DNA of 64,000 nucleotides from Akkermansiaceae bacterium (GTDB lineage Bacteria; Verrucomicrobiota; Verrucomicrobiia; Verrucomicrobiales; Akkermansiaceae), in assembly GCA_029242935.1 (NCBI GenBank), contig JAQWSX010000042.1:1-64000 (forward strand), written 5' to 3'. The position numbers and the translations under genes were made by a program. The notes below the pieces were generated by a model that saw only the letters and a list, made by a program, of their open reading frames with translations, was not told the origin of the DNA and made no database searches. Shown one piece after another: positions 28,562 through 37,073 of the stretch (within the stretch, counting starts at the first letter, position 1; the number at the start of each line of letters is the position of its first letter).

Positions 28562-29953
28562 GTGAGTAAGGAACCGGAACATCATCTTTTGCTCGTCGAT
28601 CAGGACCTCGACTACCTCGATTGGGCCACTAAACATCTAGGTGCCGGGGGGCTCAAAATCCTGCGCTGTGATAGCGCGGACAAGGCAACGCAGGTGATCA
28701 AAAAGGTTCCCATCGATGTCGTGATCTGCGACATCAAACTCGATCCCTTTGATGGCGTCGAATTACTCCAAGTCATCCGGGCCGCTTCTCCAGAAACAAT
28801 CACTATCCTTACTGCGGTTTCGCCCACAACTAGCCAGATCATAGAAGCCACCCAAAAGGGTGCGCTCGACGTCCTCCGCAAAGAATCGCTGGCATTTGAA
28901 CTTCGTCAGGTTGTCGAAGCAGCCCTCCAAACCGTCGATCAACGTCGGGAAATAGGACCACTTTCAGATCAACGCCCCGGGCTTACTGGAAAGACCACCA
29001 TCATCGGGGTTTCCCGACCTCTGCAAGACGTCATGAAGGTCGTCGGCCGCGTGGCTCACTCAGACGCTCCCGTGCTTGTCACTGGTGAGAGTGGCACTGG
29101 AAAGGAACTGATTGCTCGCTCAATCCACGCCTACAGTCCACGACGGAAAAAAGAGATGCTGGTCATCAACTGCGGCGCCATTCCCGAAAACCTTCTTGAA
29201 TCGGAACTCTTCGGCCACGAAAAAGGATCATTTACCGGTGCCATCGCTCGGCGAACTGGCCGCTTTGAAGACTCTCACGAAAGCACGCTTTTCCTAGACG
29301 AAATTGGAGATCTTCCTCCGAGCGTTCAGGTAAAGCTTCTTCGAGTTCTACAGGACGGCACTTTTTCGCGAGTCGGAAGCAACGAGGTTCAAAAGACCGA
29401 CGTCCGCATCGTCACCGCAACAAACAAGAATCTCGCCCAAGAGGTCAGCGAAGGTCGTTTCCGAGAAGATCTTTATTACCGCCTGAATGTGGTTGAAATC
29501 GAACTCCCGCCACTTCGTGACCGTCAGGAAGATATCGCAATTCTTGCCGAATTTTTCCTCGATCGGATTGCTCGTAGAAACGGCACCGCACGCATGCGAC
29601 TGACTGGAGAAGCAATCGAACACCTCCAAGGGCATCGCTGGCCCGGAAATGTTCGCGAATTGGAAAACACGATGGCCCGATCATGCGCCTTAGCTCTAAA
29701 CAATATCCTATTGCCTGAGGACATTCCAATTGGTAGAAACCCAGCCAATATGGGAGGGACATTAAAAGACGCCCTTTCTCTGATTTTGGAACTCTCAGAA
29801 GGAGACGAACAAAATGCTCTAGATTTCGTCCGAGATGAGTTGATTCGTCATACCCTAGAACAATGCAATCATGACCTAAAAGAGGCTTCCCGTCTACTTG
29901 GCATGACCCAAGCTAATTTAAAGAAACGTCTTTCTGCTCCAAAAAATGCCTGA
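28562..29953 (+). CDS. Sigma-54-dependent response regulator (NtrC family)
   Basis: 463 residues from a GTG start. A receiver domain covers about 8-120 with phospho-acceptor Asp57 (VICDIKL) and Lys107. The AAA+ domain has Walker A GESGTGKE (175-182), the sigma-54-contacting loop EKGSFTGA, Walker B LFLDEIGD and RWPGNVREL. A Fis-type helix-turn-helix ends the protein (TLEQCNHDLKEASRLLGMTQANLKKRL). It should activate sigma-54 promoters on phosphorylation. No histidine kinase is adjacent, so its input is unknown. upp begins 8 bases before its stop. Confidence 0.93.
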   Translation: MSKEPEHHLLLVDQDLDYLDWATKHLGAGGLKILRCDSADKATQVIKKVPIDVVICDIKLDPFDGVELLQVIRAASPETITILTAVSPTTSQIIEATQKGALDVLRKESLAFELRQVVEAALQTVDQRREIGPLSDQRPGLTGKTTIIGVSRPLQDVMKVVGRVAHSDAPVLVTGESGTGKELIARSIHAYSPRRKKEMLVINCGAIPENLLESELFGHEKGSFTGAIARRTGRFEDSHESTLFLDEIGDLPPSVQVKLLRVLQDGTFSRVGSNEVQKTDVRIVTATNKNLAQEVSEGRFREDLYYRLNVVEIELPPLRDRQEDIAILAEFFLDRIARRNGTARMRLTGEAIEHLQGHRWPGNVRELENTMARSCALALNNILLPEDIPIGRNPANMGGTLKDALSLILELSEGDEQNALDFVRDELIRHTLEQCNHDLKEASRLLGMTQANLKKRLSAPKNA

Positions 29954-30566
29954 TTTTCAAAATCACCCCCTAGTGGCAGATCGTCTCGCTCGACTTCGCT
30001 CCGCCACTTGCCCTCCGCGGGACTTCCGACATTACGTTTCCGACATCGCACGACTCTTAGTTCTACCCGCGACGGCTAATTTGGCGACGAAGGAAACAGA
30101 GGTTACCACGCCGCTCACTTCGATGACCGGGCTAGAATTGGCCCGTCCAATTGTCCTTGTTCCTATTCTCAGGGCAGGACTTGGGTTTAGTGAAGCTTTT
30201 CTCCAAATGCTCCCTGAAGCAACCGTGGCCCATTATGGAATGAATAGGAACGAGGAAAGCCTGCAACCCGAAGTCTATCTCGAGCGATTTCCCGATCACA
30301 TCGCGGGAGCTGAAGTCTTTGTTTTAGATCCCATGCTAGCGACTGGAGGAAGCGCCATAACTGCAATTGATGGCCTCAAAAAACGAGGAGCTAAACATCT
30401 CCATTTCGTGTGCCTCGTTGCTAGCCCCGAGGGAATAAAGTCTCTTGAAGAAAGCCACCCGGATGTCATTATCACAGTAGCCGCTATCGATGAAGGACTC
30501 AATGAACAAGGATATATTGTTCCCGGTCTCGGTGACGCCGGCGACCGAATCTTCGGCACCTTATAA
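29946..30566 (+). CDS. upp: Uracil phosphoribosyltransferase
   Basis: 206 residues. The PRPP-binding loop is DPMLATGGSA (near 120), and the uracil-binding end is IDEGLNEQGYIVPGLGDAGDR, both classic for Upp. The N-terminal half has RPIVLVPILRAGLG. It salvages uracil to UMP. Its start overlaps the sigma-54 regulator's end by 8 bases, an unusual partner for a salvage enzyme. Its stop is one base before the next gene. Confidence 0.96.
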   Translation: MPDFQNHPLVADRLARLRSATCPPRDFRHYVSDIARLLVLPATANLATKETEVTTPLTSMTGLELARPIVLVPILRAGLGFSEAFLQMLPEATVAHYGMNRNEESLQPEVYLERFPDHIAGAEVFVLDPMLATGGSAITAIDGLKKRGAKHLHFVCLVASPEGIKSLEESHPDVIITVAAIDEGLNEQGYIVPGLGDAGDRIFGTL

Positions 30567-30567
30567 G

Positions 30568-33219
30568 ATGGCACTCTGCACGACTTGGGCTTATTCTTCC
30601 CGTGTGCGATTACTGGGATTAGTCTTCCTCTTCAGCTATTCATCCTCCCTGCTCGGAGAGGGTGTCACTTTGGGTGAGGTCCAACAGTCACCGGAATATC
30701 AGGCTGCCAAAAAATACATCTCGGATTACCTTCCCGATCTTGCAATTCCCAGAGTTGAAAAAATTTTAGCACGGGAAGATCTCGACGAGACCGCCCGCAC
30801 AACCCTACTCACTCTTCTCGGCGAGGCTCAGATCCGGGCAGGCACTCCTGGCCTCGCACTTAAAACGCTCGACGATCCGCTCTTGAGAGAATTCAGCCCC
30901 GCCCATCTCTGGCGAAGCTACTCACTCGTCAAGATGGGCAGGTATCGGGATGCCATCGGCGAACTCAAAAAAATTGACCGCATGAACATGCGAGAAAACG
31001 CGGACCTCCAAACCGGAAAACTTTTACTCGCACTCGGTAACACCAAAGACGCTCGGCCAAAATTAACCCCTCTTTTGAAGTCAAAAGACACCTCGATCAG
31101 AAGGGAAGCCACGCTGCAACTCATCTCGGTCGCCCTCTCACAGAACCAGCTCGATGAAGCCACCTCTCTCCTCAAAGAGTCAAGCCCCGCCAACCCTGTC
31201 GAAGAGAGCCTCATTCGCTATCTTGACGGAAGACTTCAACTCGCAAAAGGGGATCGTCTCTCTGCAGTGGGAACATTCCAAGCCTTACTCAACGATCCCG
31301 AGATTCGAAAAAATCTCCCTGCCGCACTTTACCACGAATCAACCATAGCTCTCGCCGACAGCCTATCCCTTGAGGGAAATGAATCCGCAGCAATTGATTC
31401 ACTCCTCGAGACTCTTAACAAGAATCCGGTTCCACCGAACTTGGGAGCTATTTTCGCACGCTTGAGAATTTGGGCGGACAAGACTGACTCAGCTGCACTC
31501 ATTTTAAATATTTCAAAGTGGGCTCCCCCTCGACCAGCGTTCCTAGAAAACCCCTCGGTCAGAATTTCCAGTTCCGTTCAAGCCATCAGCCCAACTCTCC
31601 CCAACGCCATTCCCTCCACCACTTTACCTGAGCCGAGAAGCCTTTACTCACTCTCATTTCTCGCAGGTATCCAACTTCAATCTGACGACCTCGACCAAAG
31701 AAGAGAAGGTCGCAAAAGAGCCGCGCAACTCCAGCTCATCAGCCCAAGTGGCTCAGCATTAGTAAACCGCTCATTACTCGAACTCGGCGTCCTGAACTTT
31801 AAAGAGAGTAATTTTGAGCAGGCACTAGCTATCTTTTCTCTGCTCGATGACGAGAAAGCTGCACCAGCAACCAAAGCCTACGCCAAAGCTCTTGCAGCAA
31901 AGGCCGCATTTGCCATCGAGGAACAAACCAAGGCGAGCCAGCTCTTTCTTGAGGCCGAAGAAATTGCCCGGGAAATCCAGCGAGATGATCTTGGGTCACT
32001 TGCGGCCTTGAATGCCGGAATCACGCTACTCACTTCAACACGTTCAAAGGAGATCGATGAAATTACACGCAACCTCGACAGCCCGGAAGCTCGCTCGTTT
32101 CTCATTCTGGAACGTGGTTTGTTCCTTTCCTCAAAAAGAGACACTGAAGCCCGGGATCTTCTCGTAAGTTTCCTCGCAAATTTCCCTGATAATCCCCGCA
32201 CACCCGAGGCCGCTCTGGCTCTCGCCGAGAGCGCGATCTTTAGTTTACCCCTTGATCGCGAACTTGCCCGTAAAAATATCACCCCTCTTAAGTTCGATCT
32301 TAAGAACAAACCCGATCTTGAAGCCCGACGAGTGCTAGTATTGCTCGCTCTAAATAAAGGAATCCAGCAGGCTCAGGACTTCCTAGCTAAGGCCCCTTCC
32401 CACCCATTAGCCCCCCGGGTCCTCTTTCAGCTTGGCCAGACCTATCGCAAACCAACCGACGACAGGGATAAGGAAATTGGTAAAGCGAACTACCAATTTG
32501 AGCTTCTAATTGAGAAATATCCAGAGAGCGAATTCACAGATCCGGCCCGCTACTATAGCGCACTCACATCTACCGCACTCAAAACCAATTCTGCGGACAA
32601 GACCGCTATCTTTCGATTTCGGGAACTCATCGATAGAAAAGGAGTCCTTGCCAATGAAGCCGCCATCAATCTCTGCAGTCTTTTGATCGACCGAAACCAA
32701 CAAGAACGGGCGCTTGGCGAAATCGAAACATTTCTTAAAAATGAAAATAATTCTGAGAGCGACCGGCGACGCTTTCTCGTTCTTGGAGCCGATGCCTCCA
32801 ACCAGATTGGTCAGCATAAGAACGCTTTGGAATTTTATAACAGCCTTCTCGAACTCAAAAACCTACCCGCTTCCACTAAAAATCGAGCGCATTATATCAG
32901 CGGTCAAGCCCTCGAAAAATTAGGCCAGAACGCGCAAGCCCTAGAATCCTACTTTCGGGTGATCAATCGTGATTTCTCTCCTGAATCCACTACTTCTCTC
33001 GAATGGAAATGGTATGATAAGTGTGGCATTGAAGGGGCGCTTTCCCTCCTAGAAAGAGAAGAGCGCTGGAAAGCTGCAATTCAACTTGCTGAACAAATTG
33101 GGAAGAGTGGAAGCCCGCGTGCGGAGGACGCCCAGAAGATAGCCGAACGCATCGGCCTCGAACATTTCATCTATCGAGGACGCCAAGCGCCTGTTGAAAA
33201 AACTCCCCCAAAACAGTAG
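30568..33219 (+). CDS. Large exported tetratricopeptide-repeat protein
   Basis: 883 residues from the ATG at 30568; the longer frame from 30490 overlaps upp and is rejected. A signal peptide is clear (VRLLGLVFLFSYSSSLLGEG). The rest is almost entirely helical repeats with TPR character (for example LARGTPGLALKTLDD-like units, PRVLFQLGQTYRKP, ARYYSALTSTALK, AEFYNSLLELK-like units). No enzymatic motif is visible. The family is not recognised beyond TPR; similar large exported TPR proteins often scaffold envelope complexes. It follows upp after one base. Confidence 0.72.
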   Translation: MALCTTWAYSSRVRLLGLVFLFSYSSSLLGEGVTLGEVQQSPEYQAAKKYISDYLPDLAIPRVEKILAREDLDETARTTLLTLLGEAQIRAGTPGLALKTLDDPLLREFSPAHLWRSYSLVKMGRYRDAIGELKKIDRMNMRENADLQTGKLLLALGNTKDARPKLTPLLKSKDTSIRREATLQLISVALSQNQLDEATSLLKESSPANPVEESLIRYLDGRLQLAKGDRLSAVGTFQALLNDPEIRKNLPAALYHESTIALADSLSLEGNESAAIDSLLETLNKNPVPPNLGAIFARLRIWADKTDSAALILNISKWAPPRPAFLENPSVRISSSVQAISPTLPNAIPSTTLPEPRSLYSLSFLAGIQLQSDDLDQRREGRKRAAQLQLISPSGSALVNRSLLELGVLNFKESNFEQALAIFSLLDDEKAAPATKAYAKALAAKAAFAIEEQTKASQLFLEAEEIAREIQRDDLGSLAALNAGITLLTSTRSKEIDEITRNLDSPEARSFLILERGLFLSSKRDTEARDLLVSFLANFPDNPRTPEAALALAESAIFSLPLDRELARKNITPLKFDLKNKPDLEARRVLVLLALNKGIQQAQDFLAKAPSHPLAPRVLFQLGQTYRKPTDDRDKEIGKANYQFELLIEKYPESEFTDPARYYSALTSTALKTNSADKTAIFRFRELIDRKGVLANEAAINLCSLLIDRNQQERALGEIETFLKNENNSESDRRRFLVLGADASNQIGQHKNALEFYNSLLELKNLPASTKNRAHYISGQALEKLGQNAQALESYFRVINRDFSPESTTSLEWKWYDKCGIEGALSLLEREERWKAAIQLAEQIGKSGSPRAEDAQKIAERIGLEHFIYRGRQAPVEKTPPKQ

Positions 33220-33252
33220 CCGTTCGACCCCGTTTGCTCTTTGCAGACAGAA

Positions 33253-33293
33253 GGCCTCCAAAAATGTATTTTTTCCTTTAGTTTAGGAGGCTT
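33253..33293 (+). other. Nested inverted repeat ahead of korA
   Basis: GCCTCC (33254-33259) can pair with GGAGGC (33286-33291), and between them AAAAA and TTTTT can form an inner stem. The element sits between the TPR gene stop and the korA start (ATG 33337). It could be a terminator for the upstream operon or a leader structure for korAB. The GGAGG is too far from the ATG to be its ribosome site. Confidence 0.3.
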
Positions 33294-33336
33294 AAGGGTT
33301 ATCCCGCCGCACCTTAGTTTATCAATTTTCACGATC

Positions 33337-35115
33337 ATGTCGCAAACAGCTTCCCCGCCCGCCGCCTCTTCAGATCTTCGTAACGCTGTCATCCGGCTAG
33401 CCGGCAATTCCCAGGACGGTATTCAATCGGTGGGAGCCTTCCTTGGACAACTCGCCGGCACCACTGCTCAAGAGGTCATGACCTACATGACGATTCCTAG
33501 CACTATCTCAGGCGGACCTTCTATTTTTCAAGTCCACCTTGGCTCGGGAGAAGTCCTCCACCCCGGAGATCGCGCCGATACCCTCGTCGCATTTTACCAA
33601 CATTCCTATGACGGTCACCTTGACACTCTCAAAGATGGAGGCATCTGCTTTTACGACAGCGATAATGTCGAAGAATTGAAGGACGAGCGTGGAATCATTC
33701 ACATCGGAGTTCCCTTCACTTCCGCAACCATCGAAGCGATTGGCGGGAGTGCCAAATCAAGAGGGAAAAACATCTTTGTCCTCGGCCTGCTTTGTGCAGT
33801 CTACCAATTGGACCGCGAGAAAATGACCGGGATTATCGCCAAAAAGTTCGGCAAAAAATCAGAAGACATTCTCCGCAATGCAATGCTCGCTTTCGACGCC
33901 GGTTACGCTTGGCCCGTTCACGACATCGAACATATGCCGATGGCTCCTGGCGAAAACGATGCAGCTAATCGCATCTCTACCGATGGCAACACCATGATTG
34001 CGCTCGGTTTGATCGCGGGTGGTTGCCGCTTCGGCGCTGGATATCCCATTACTCCGTGGACCACTATCATGGAGTTTCTTCGCACCGAGCTTCCAAAGTA
34101 TAATGGCATGTTCATTCAATGTGAGGACGAGCTTGCCGCAGTTTCCCTCGCCCTTGGAGCTTCTTATTCCGGACATCTCGCCATCACCGGCTCTTCCGGA
34201 CCTGGTCTGGCCCTAAAGGCTGAGGCTTTAGGCTACGCCAGCATGGCCGAACTTCCACTCATCGTCGTCAATATCCAACGTGGAGGGCCCTCCACCGGCC
34301 TTCCCACTTCGGTAGAACAATCTGATTTACTTCAAGCCATTTACGGATCCCACGGTGATGCCCCCCGCATTGTCTTGGCCCCCAAAAATGTCGAAGACTG
34401 TTTCTACACCGCCCTTGAGGCCTGCCGCCTAGCCAAGCAATATTCGACCCCTGTTTTCATCCTCTCCGATCAGGCTATCGCAACCCGTCTCGAAGCCTTC
34501 GAAGAGCCTAACCTTGAAACCCACTGGCAGGATCCGGAGCTCGATCTCTCCGAGCGAGGAGCCGACTTCAAGCCATACCCTCTAGATCAGTTAACCCGCC
34601 ACTCACCTCCGGGAGCTCGTTCTAGTGAAGGAAAGTATCCGGTCGTCACGGGCCTTGAGCACGATGAATGGGGCCACCCTTCCGGCAACCCGACCAACCA
34701 CGAAAAGATGACCGAGAAGCGGCGCAATAAACTTGTCAAGCTCGCCAAATCCCTCCCTCTCCCCGAGGTTCATGGCGAGTACGAAGGCTCTCTTCTCTTG
34801 GTCGGCTGGGGATCCACATACGGGCCCATTAAGGAAGCCACCGATCGACTTAACGCCCTAGGTCACAAAGTTGGTTCGATCAACATCCGCCATGTCCATC
34901 CCCTTCCAGACGGATTGGGGGAACTCTTCGAAAAATACGATCACGTCCTCGTCCCCGAAATGAACGATTCCGGTGTTTATGGTTACGGTCAGCTTGCCAC
35001 CCTTCTAAGGGGCAAGACTTGTAACCCTAAAATTGAATCCCTGAATAAAGTTCAAGGTATCAGCTTCCGTGTTCTGGAAATCACTGATGCTGCCGAATTA
35101 CTCATCAAAGGCTAA
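33337..35115 (+). CDS. korA: 2-oxoacid:acceptor oxidoreductase, fused gamma-alpha subunit
   Basis: 592 residues from the ATG at 33337; the frame is open further upstream but without family similarity. The N-terminal gamma domain (NSQDGIQSVGAFLGQLAG, then VMTYMTIP) is fused to the alpha domain, which begins near residue 225 (GCRFGAGYPITPWTTIMEFL) and carries the pyrophosphate-binding conserved Thr/Pro region and GPSTGLPT. This is the two-subunit KorAB type, which converts 2-oxoglutarate or a related 2-oxoacid to the acyl-CoA with ferredoxin. korB follows after 33 bases. Confidence 0.92.
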   Translation: MSQTASPPAASSDLRNAVIRLAGNSQDGIQSVGAFLGQLAGTTAQEVMTYMTIPSTISGGPSIFQVHLGSGEVLHPGDRADTLVAFYQHSYDGHLDTLKDGGICFYDSDNVEELKDERGIIHIGVPFTSATIEAIGGSAKSRGKNIFVLGLLCAVYQLDREKMTGIIAKKFGKKSEDILRNAMLAFDAGYAWPVHDIEHMPMAPGENDAANRISTDGNTMIALGLIAGGCRFGAGYPITPWTTIMEFLRTELPKYNGMFIQCEDELAAVSLALGASYSGHLAITGSSGPGLALKAEALGYASMAELPLIVVNIQRGGPSTGLPTSVEQSDLLQAIYGSHGDAPRIVLAPKNVEDCFYTALEACRLAKQYSTPVFILSDQAIATRLEAFEEPNLETHWQDPELDLSERGADFKPYPLDQLTRHSPPGARSSEGKYPVVTGLEHDEWGHPSGNPTNHEKMTEKRRNKLVKLAKSLPLPEVHGEYEGSLLLVGWGSTYGPIKEATDRLNALGHKVGSINIRHVHPLPDGLGELFEKYDHVLVPEMNDSGVYGYGQLATLLRGKTCNPKIESLNKVQGISFRVLEITDAAELLIKG

Positions 35116-35148
35116 AATACTTTTCCTAATCTAAACCCGACTTTTATC

Positions 35149-36048
35149 ATGTCAGATACCACCTCAGCCGCCCCCGCCGAAAAGCTCACAAAGAAGCAAC
35201 TCAAAGCAGATCACCCTACCTGGTGTCCCGCCTGCGGCGACTTTGCGGTACTTGCCTCCTTCTTTAATGTCGTCCAAAAACTCGGAATTCCTCACGAAAA
35301 AATCGTCTGTGTCGCTGGAATTGGATGTTCCTCCCGCTTTCCCTATTTTGTGAACACTCACGGAATTCACTTCATTCACGGCCGGGCTCTCCCACTAGCC
35401 ACCGGGATTTCACTTTCCCGCCCTGATCTTCACGTCTTCGTTTTTGGCGGTGATGGAGACGGATTCTCCATTGGAGGAAACCACCTCAACCACGCCGCTC
35501 GAAAAAACGTCAACCTCTCCTACGTTGTGATGGATAACTTCGTTTACGGTCTCACAAAAAACCAAACCTCCCCGACGACTCCAATTGGGCAGCGCTCCAA
35601 AACTGACCCACGAGGAGCAATTGATCGCCCAATCAACCCGATGGCCCAACTGGTTTCCAGCGGCGCAACCTTCATTGCCCGCACCCACGCAGCGCAAGTA
35701 AAGCACATGAACGAAATGTTCGAGCGAGCCATCCTCCATCCCGGTTTCGCCGTCGTGGAAACCCTCTCTGAATGCACCATGTTTAATCCTGGATCATTCG
35801 ACGACAGTATTCCTCGCAAAGGCGGAGTCTTTGATCTTATCAACGAAGAAGAACAAGATCTCGAATCCGTCGCGGCAGCAATGAACCTTTCACAAGATCT
35901 TTCTCCCGGAAAATTTGGCGTGTATTACGAAACCAAGAGACCCACTAAAAACGAACTTGAGCGCGAATGGCTGGCCGACGCTCGCAGCAAAGTCGGTGAC
36001 CTCAGCGAACGAGACCTCCTTCGCCAGCGCTTCTCTTCCATGCGCTAG
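35149..36048 (+). CDS. korB: 2-oxoacid:ferredoxin oxidoreductase beta subunit
   Basis: 299 residues. Four Cys that bind a [4Fe-4S] cluster are in place: CPAC near residue 25, Cys in AGIGCSSRF near 62, and Cys in SECTMFN near 208. The thiamine-diphosphate site is GGDGDGFSIGGNHLNHAARKN, followed by DNFVYGLTKNQTSPTT. It pairs with the preceding fused gamma-alpha subunit. A bidirectional hairpin separates it from the converging gene downstream. Confidence 0.93.
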   Translation: MSDTTSAAPAEKLTKKQLKADHPTWCPACGDFAVLASFFNVVQKLGIPHEKIVCVAGIGCSSRFPYFVNTHGIHFIHGRALPLATGISLSRPDLHVFVFGGDGDGFSIGGNHLNHAARKNVNLSYVVMDNFVYGLTKNQTSPTTPIGQRSKTDPRGAIDRPINPMAQLVSSGATFIARTHAAQVKHMNEMFERAILHPGFAVVETLSECTMFNPGSFDDSIPRKGGVFDLINEEEQDLESVAAAMNLSQDLSPGKFGVYYETKRPTKNELEREWLADARSKVGDLSERDLLRQRFSSMR

Positions 36049-36082
36049 GAGTCACGAGCTAACGGAAGATTAACCGACTCAA

Positions 36083-36112
36083 AAAAGGGAGATCACCTCG
36101 ATCGCCCTTTTC
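36083..36112. terminator. Bidirectional hairpin between korB and a converging gene
   Basis: AAAAGGG-A-GATC pairs with GATC-G-CCCTTTT around an ACCTC loop, giving an 11-bp stem with one mismatch. Each arm ends in an A/T run, so the structure can act as an intrinsic terminator on both strands. It lies between two genes that run toward each other. Confidence 0.7.
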
Positions 36113-36136
36113 ATGATTTAGAGTTGTGATACTCAT

Positions 36137-36970
36137 TTACTGGATTTCCATTCCGCTCTTAGCGTAAACCCAGCGCACGATCTTTCCATCCTTGATTAAG
36201 GCCTTGGCTTGAACCGGTCGAACCCCGAAAATTGTAGCGGCTTCATAGGCAGCCAAGCCAGTCTGATACTCTGTCCCATCAATAGTCTCTTCTCCGTTCG
36301 TTTTCCACCCCTTGACCTGATCACTGGTGAACTCTTTCACCGCCCCACCTGCGATACTTTCTTTCATCAGGGCAATGATCTCATCATCACCCAGTTTCGC
36401 ATCCGCGGCAGGTGCCGGAGCAGGAGCGGGAGTTGGCTCAACAACCGGCATCGGCTCCGGAGCAGGCGCTGGGACCGGGTCAATTTTAGCAACCGGAGTG
36501 GGCGTTGTTGTAGGAGCGGGTGCCGGAGTCGGAACCGGAGCAGGTGAGGTTGTAGTCGCAACGGCATCTCCGGCTTCCCTTTCATAAATCTTTTTCACCA
36601 ACTGCTGAAAAAGGTCGGTGTCCTTTGGCGAAATTTTGCCTTTGCCGTTTGAATCCGCCTTCTCGACGATCAACGAATCATTCTTACGATTCAAAAGCGT
36701 CACAACATCGCCCTTCTTTAATCTCACCTGCCCTTCTCCACCAGAAGTCGGAATTTCAGTTGGATTCTCGATTGTAACGGTCTCGGGGAGGTCGTTATCC
36801 CGAACCTCATCCAGATTTATAGTATAACTGGCCCCCTTGTATTTCACAATAACAACCATCCCATTATTTTCCTCCCTCACGTCGACCAACGCAGGAGTTA
36901 TGGTTCCACTGAGAAGATATCCCAGAAAGTAAAGGACGAAGACAACTGCAGCGAATTGAGCGTATTTCAT
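36137..36970 (-). CDS. Membrane-anchored protein with Pro/Ala linker, unknown family
   Basis: 277 residues. A hydrophobic segment at 5-25 anchors it. Residues 28-135 contain small beta domains, one SH3-like (YKGASYTINLDEV, VRLKKGDVVTLLN). Residues about 145-200 are an extended linker of Pro-Ala-Pro repeats, typical of proteins that span the periplasm or wall. The last 75 residues form a small compact domain (DEIIALMKESIAGGAVKEF ... IVRWVYAKSGMEI). The DNA encoding the linker is repetitive (about 36400-36560). No known function. Confidence 0.6.
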   Translation of the reverse strand: MKYAQFAAVVFVLYFLGYLLSGTITPALVDVREENNGMVVIVKYKGASYTINLDEVRDNDLPETVTIENPTEIPTSGGEGQVRLKKGDVVTLLNRKNDSLIVEKADSNGKGKISPKDTDLFQQLVKKIYEREAGDAVATTTSPAPVPTPAPAPTTTPTPVAKIDPVPAPAPEPMPVVEPTPAPAPAPAADAKLGDDEIIALMKESIAGGAVKEFTSDQVKGWKTNGEETIDGTEYQTGLAAYEAATIFGVRPVQAKALIKDGKIVRWVYAKSGMEIQ

Positions 36971-37073
36971 AATCAGGCGAAGATCTTATGGGAGGCTAAA
37001 ACAGAATTATCAGATTGTCACGCAGTCAAAGTCAGCATTTGACCTTTCCACCATGAGGAGAAAGGCTCTCCTC

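Noticed and set aside
30490-30567. Longer N terminus for the 883-residue TPR protein
   Set aside because: It would overlap upp, and the signal peptide begins only after the ATG at 30568.
36400-36560. Short repeated units that could suggest a tandem repeat array or CRISPR
   Set aside because: The units are irregular, have no spacers and lie inside a coding linker.
36327-36587. Gly/Ala-rich plus-strand frame over the Pro/Ala linker gene
   Set aside because: It is the complement of a Pro/Ala repeat, so its Ala/Gly richness is a by-product of repetitive DNA.
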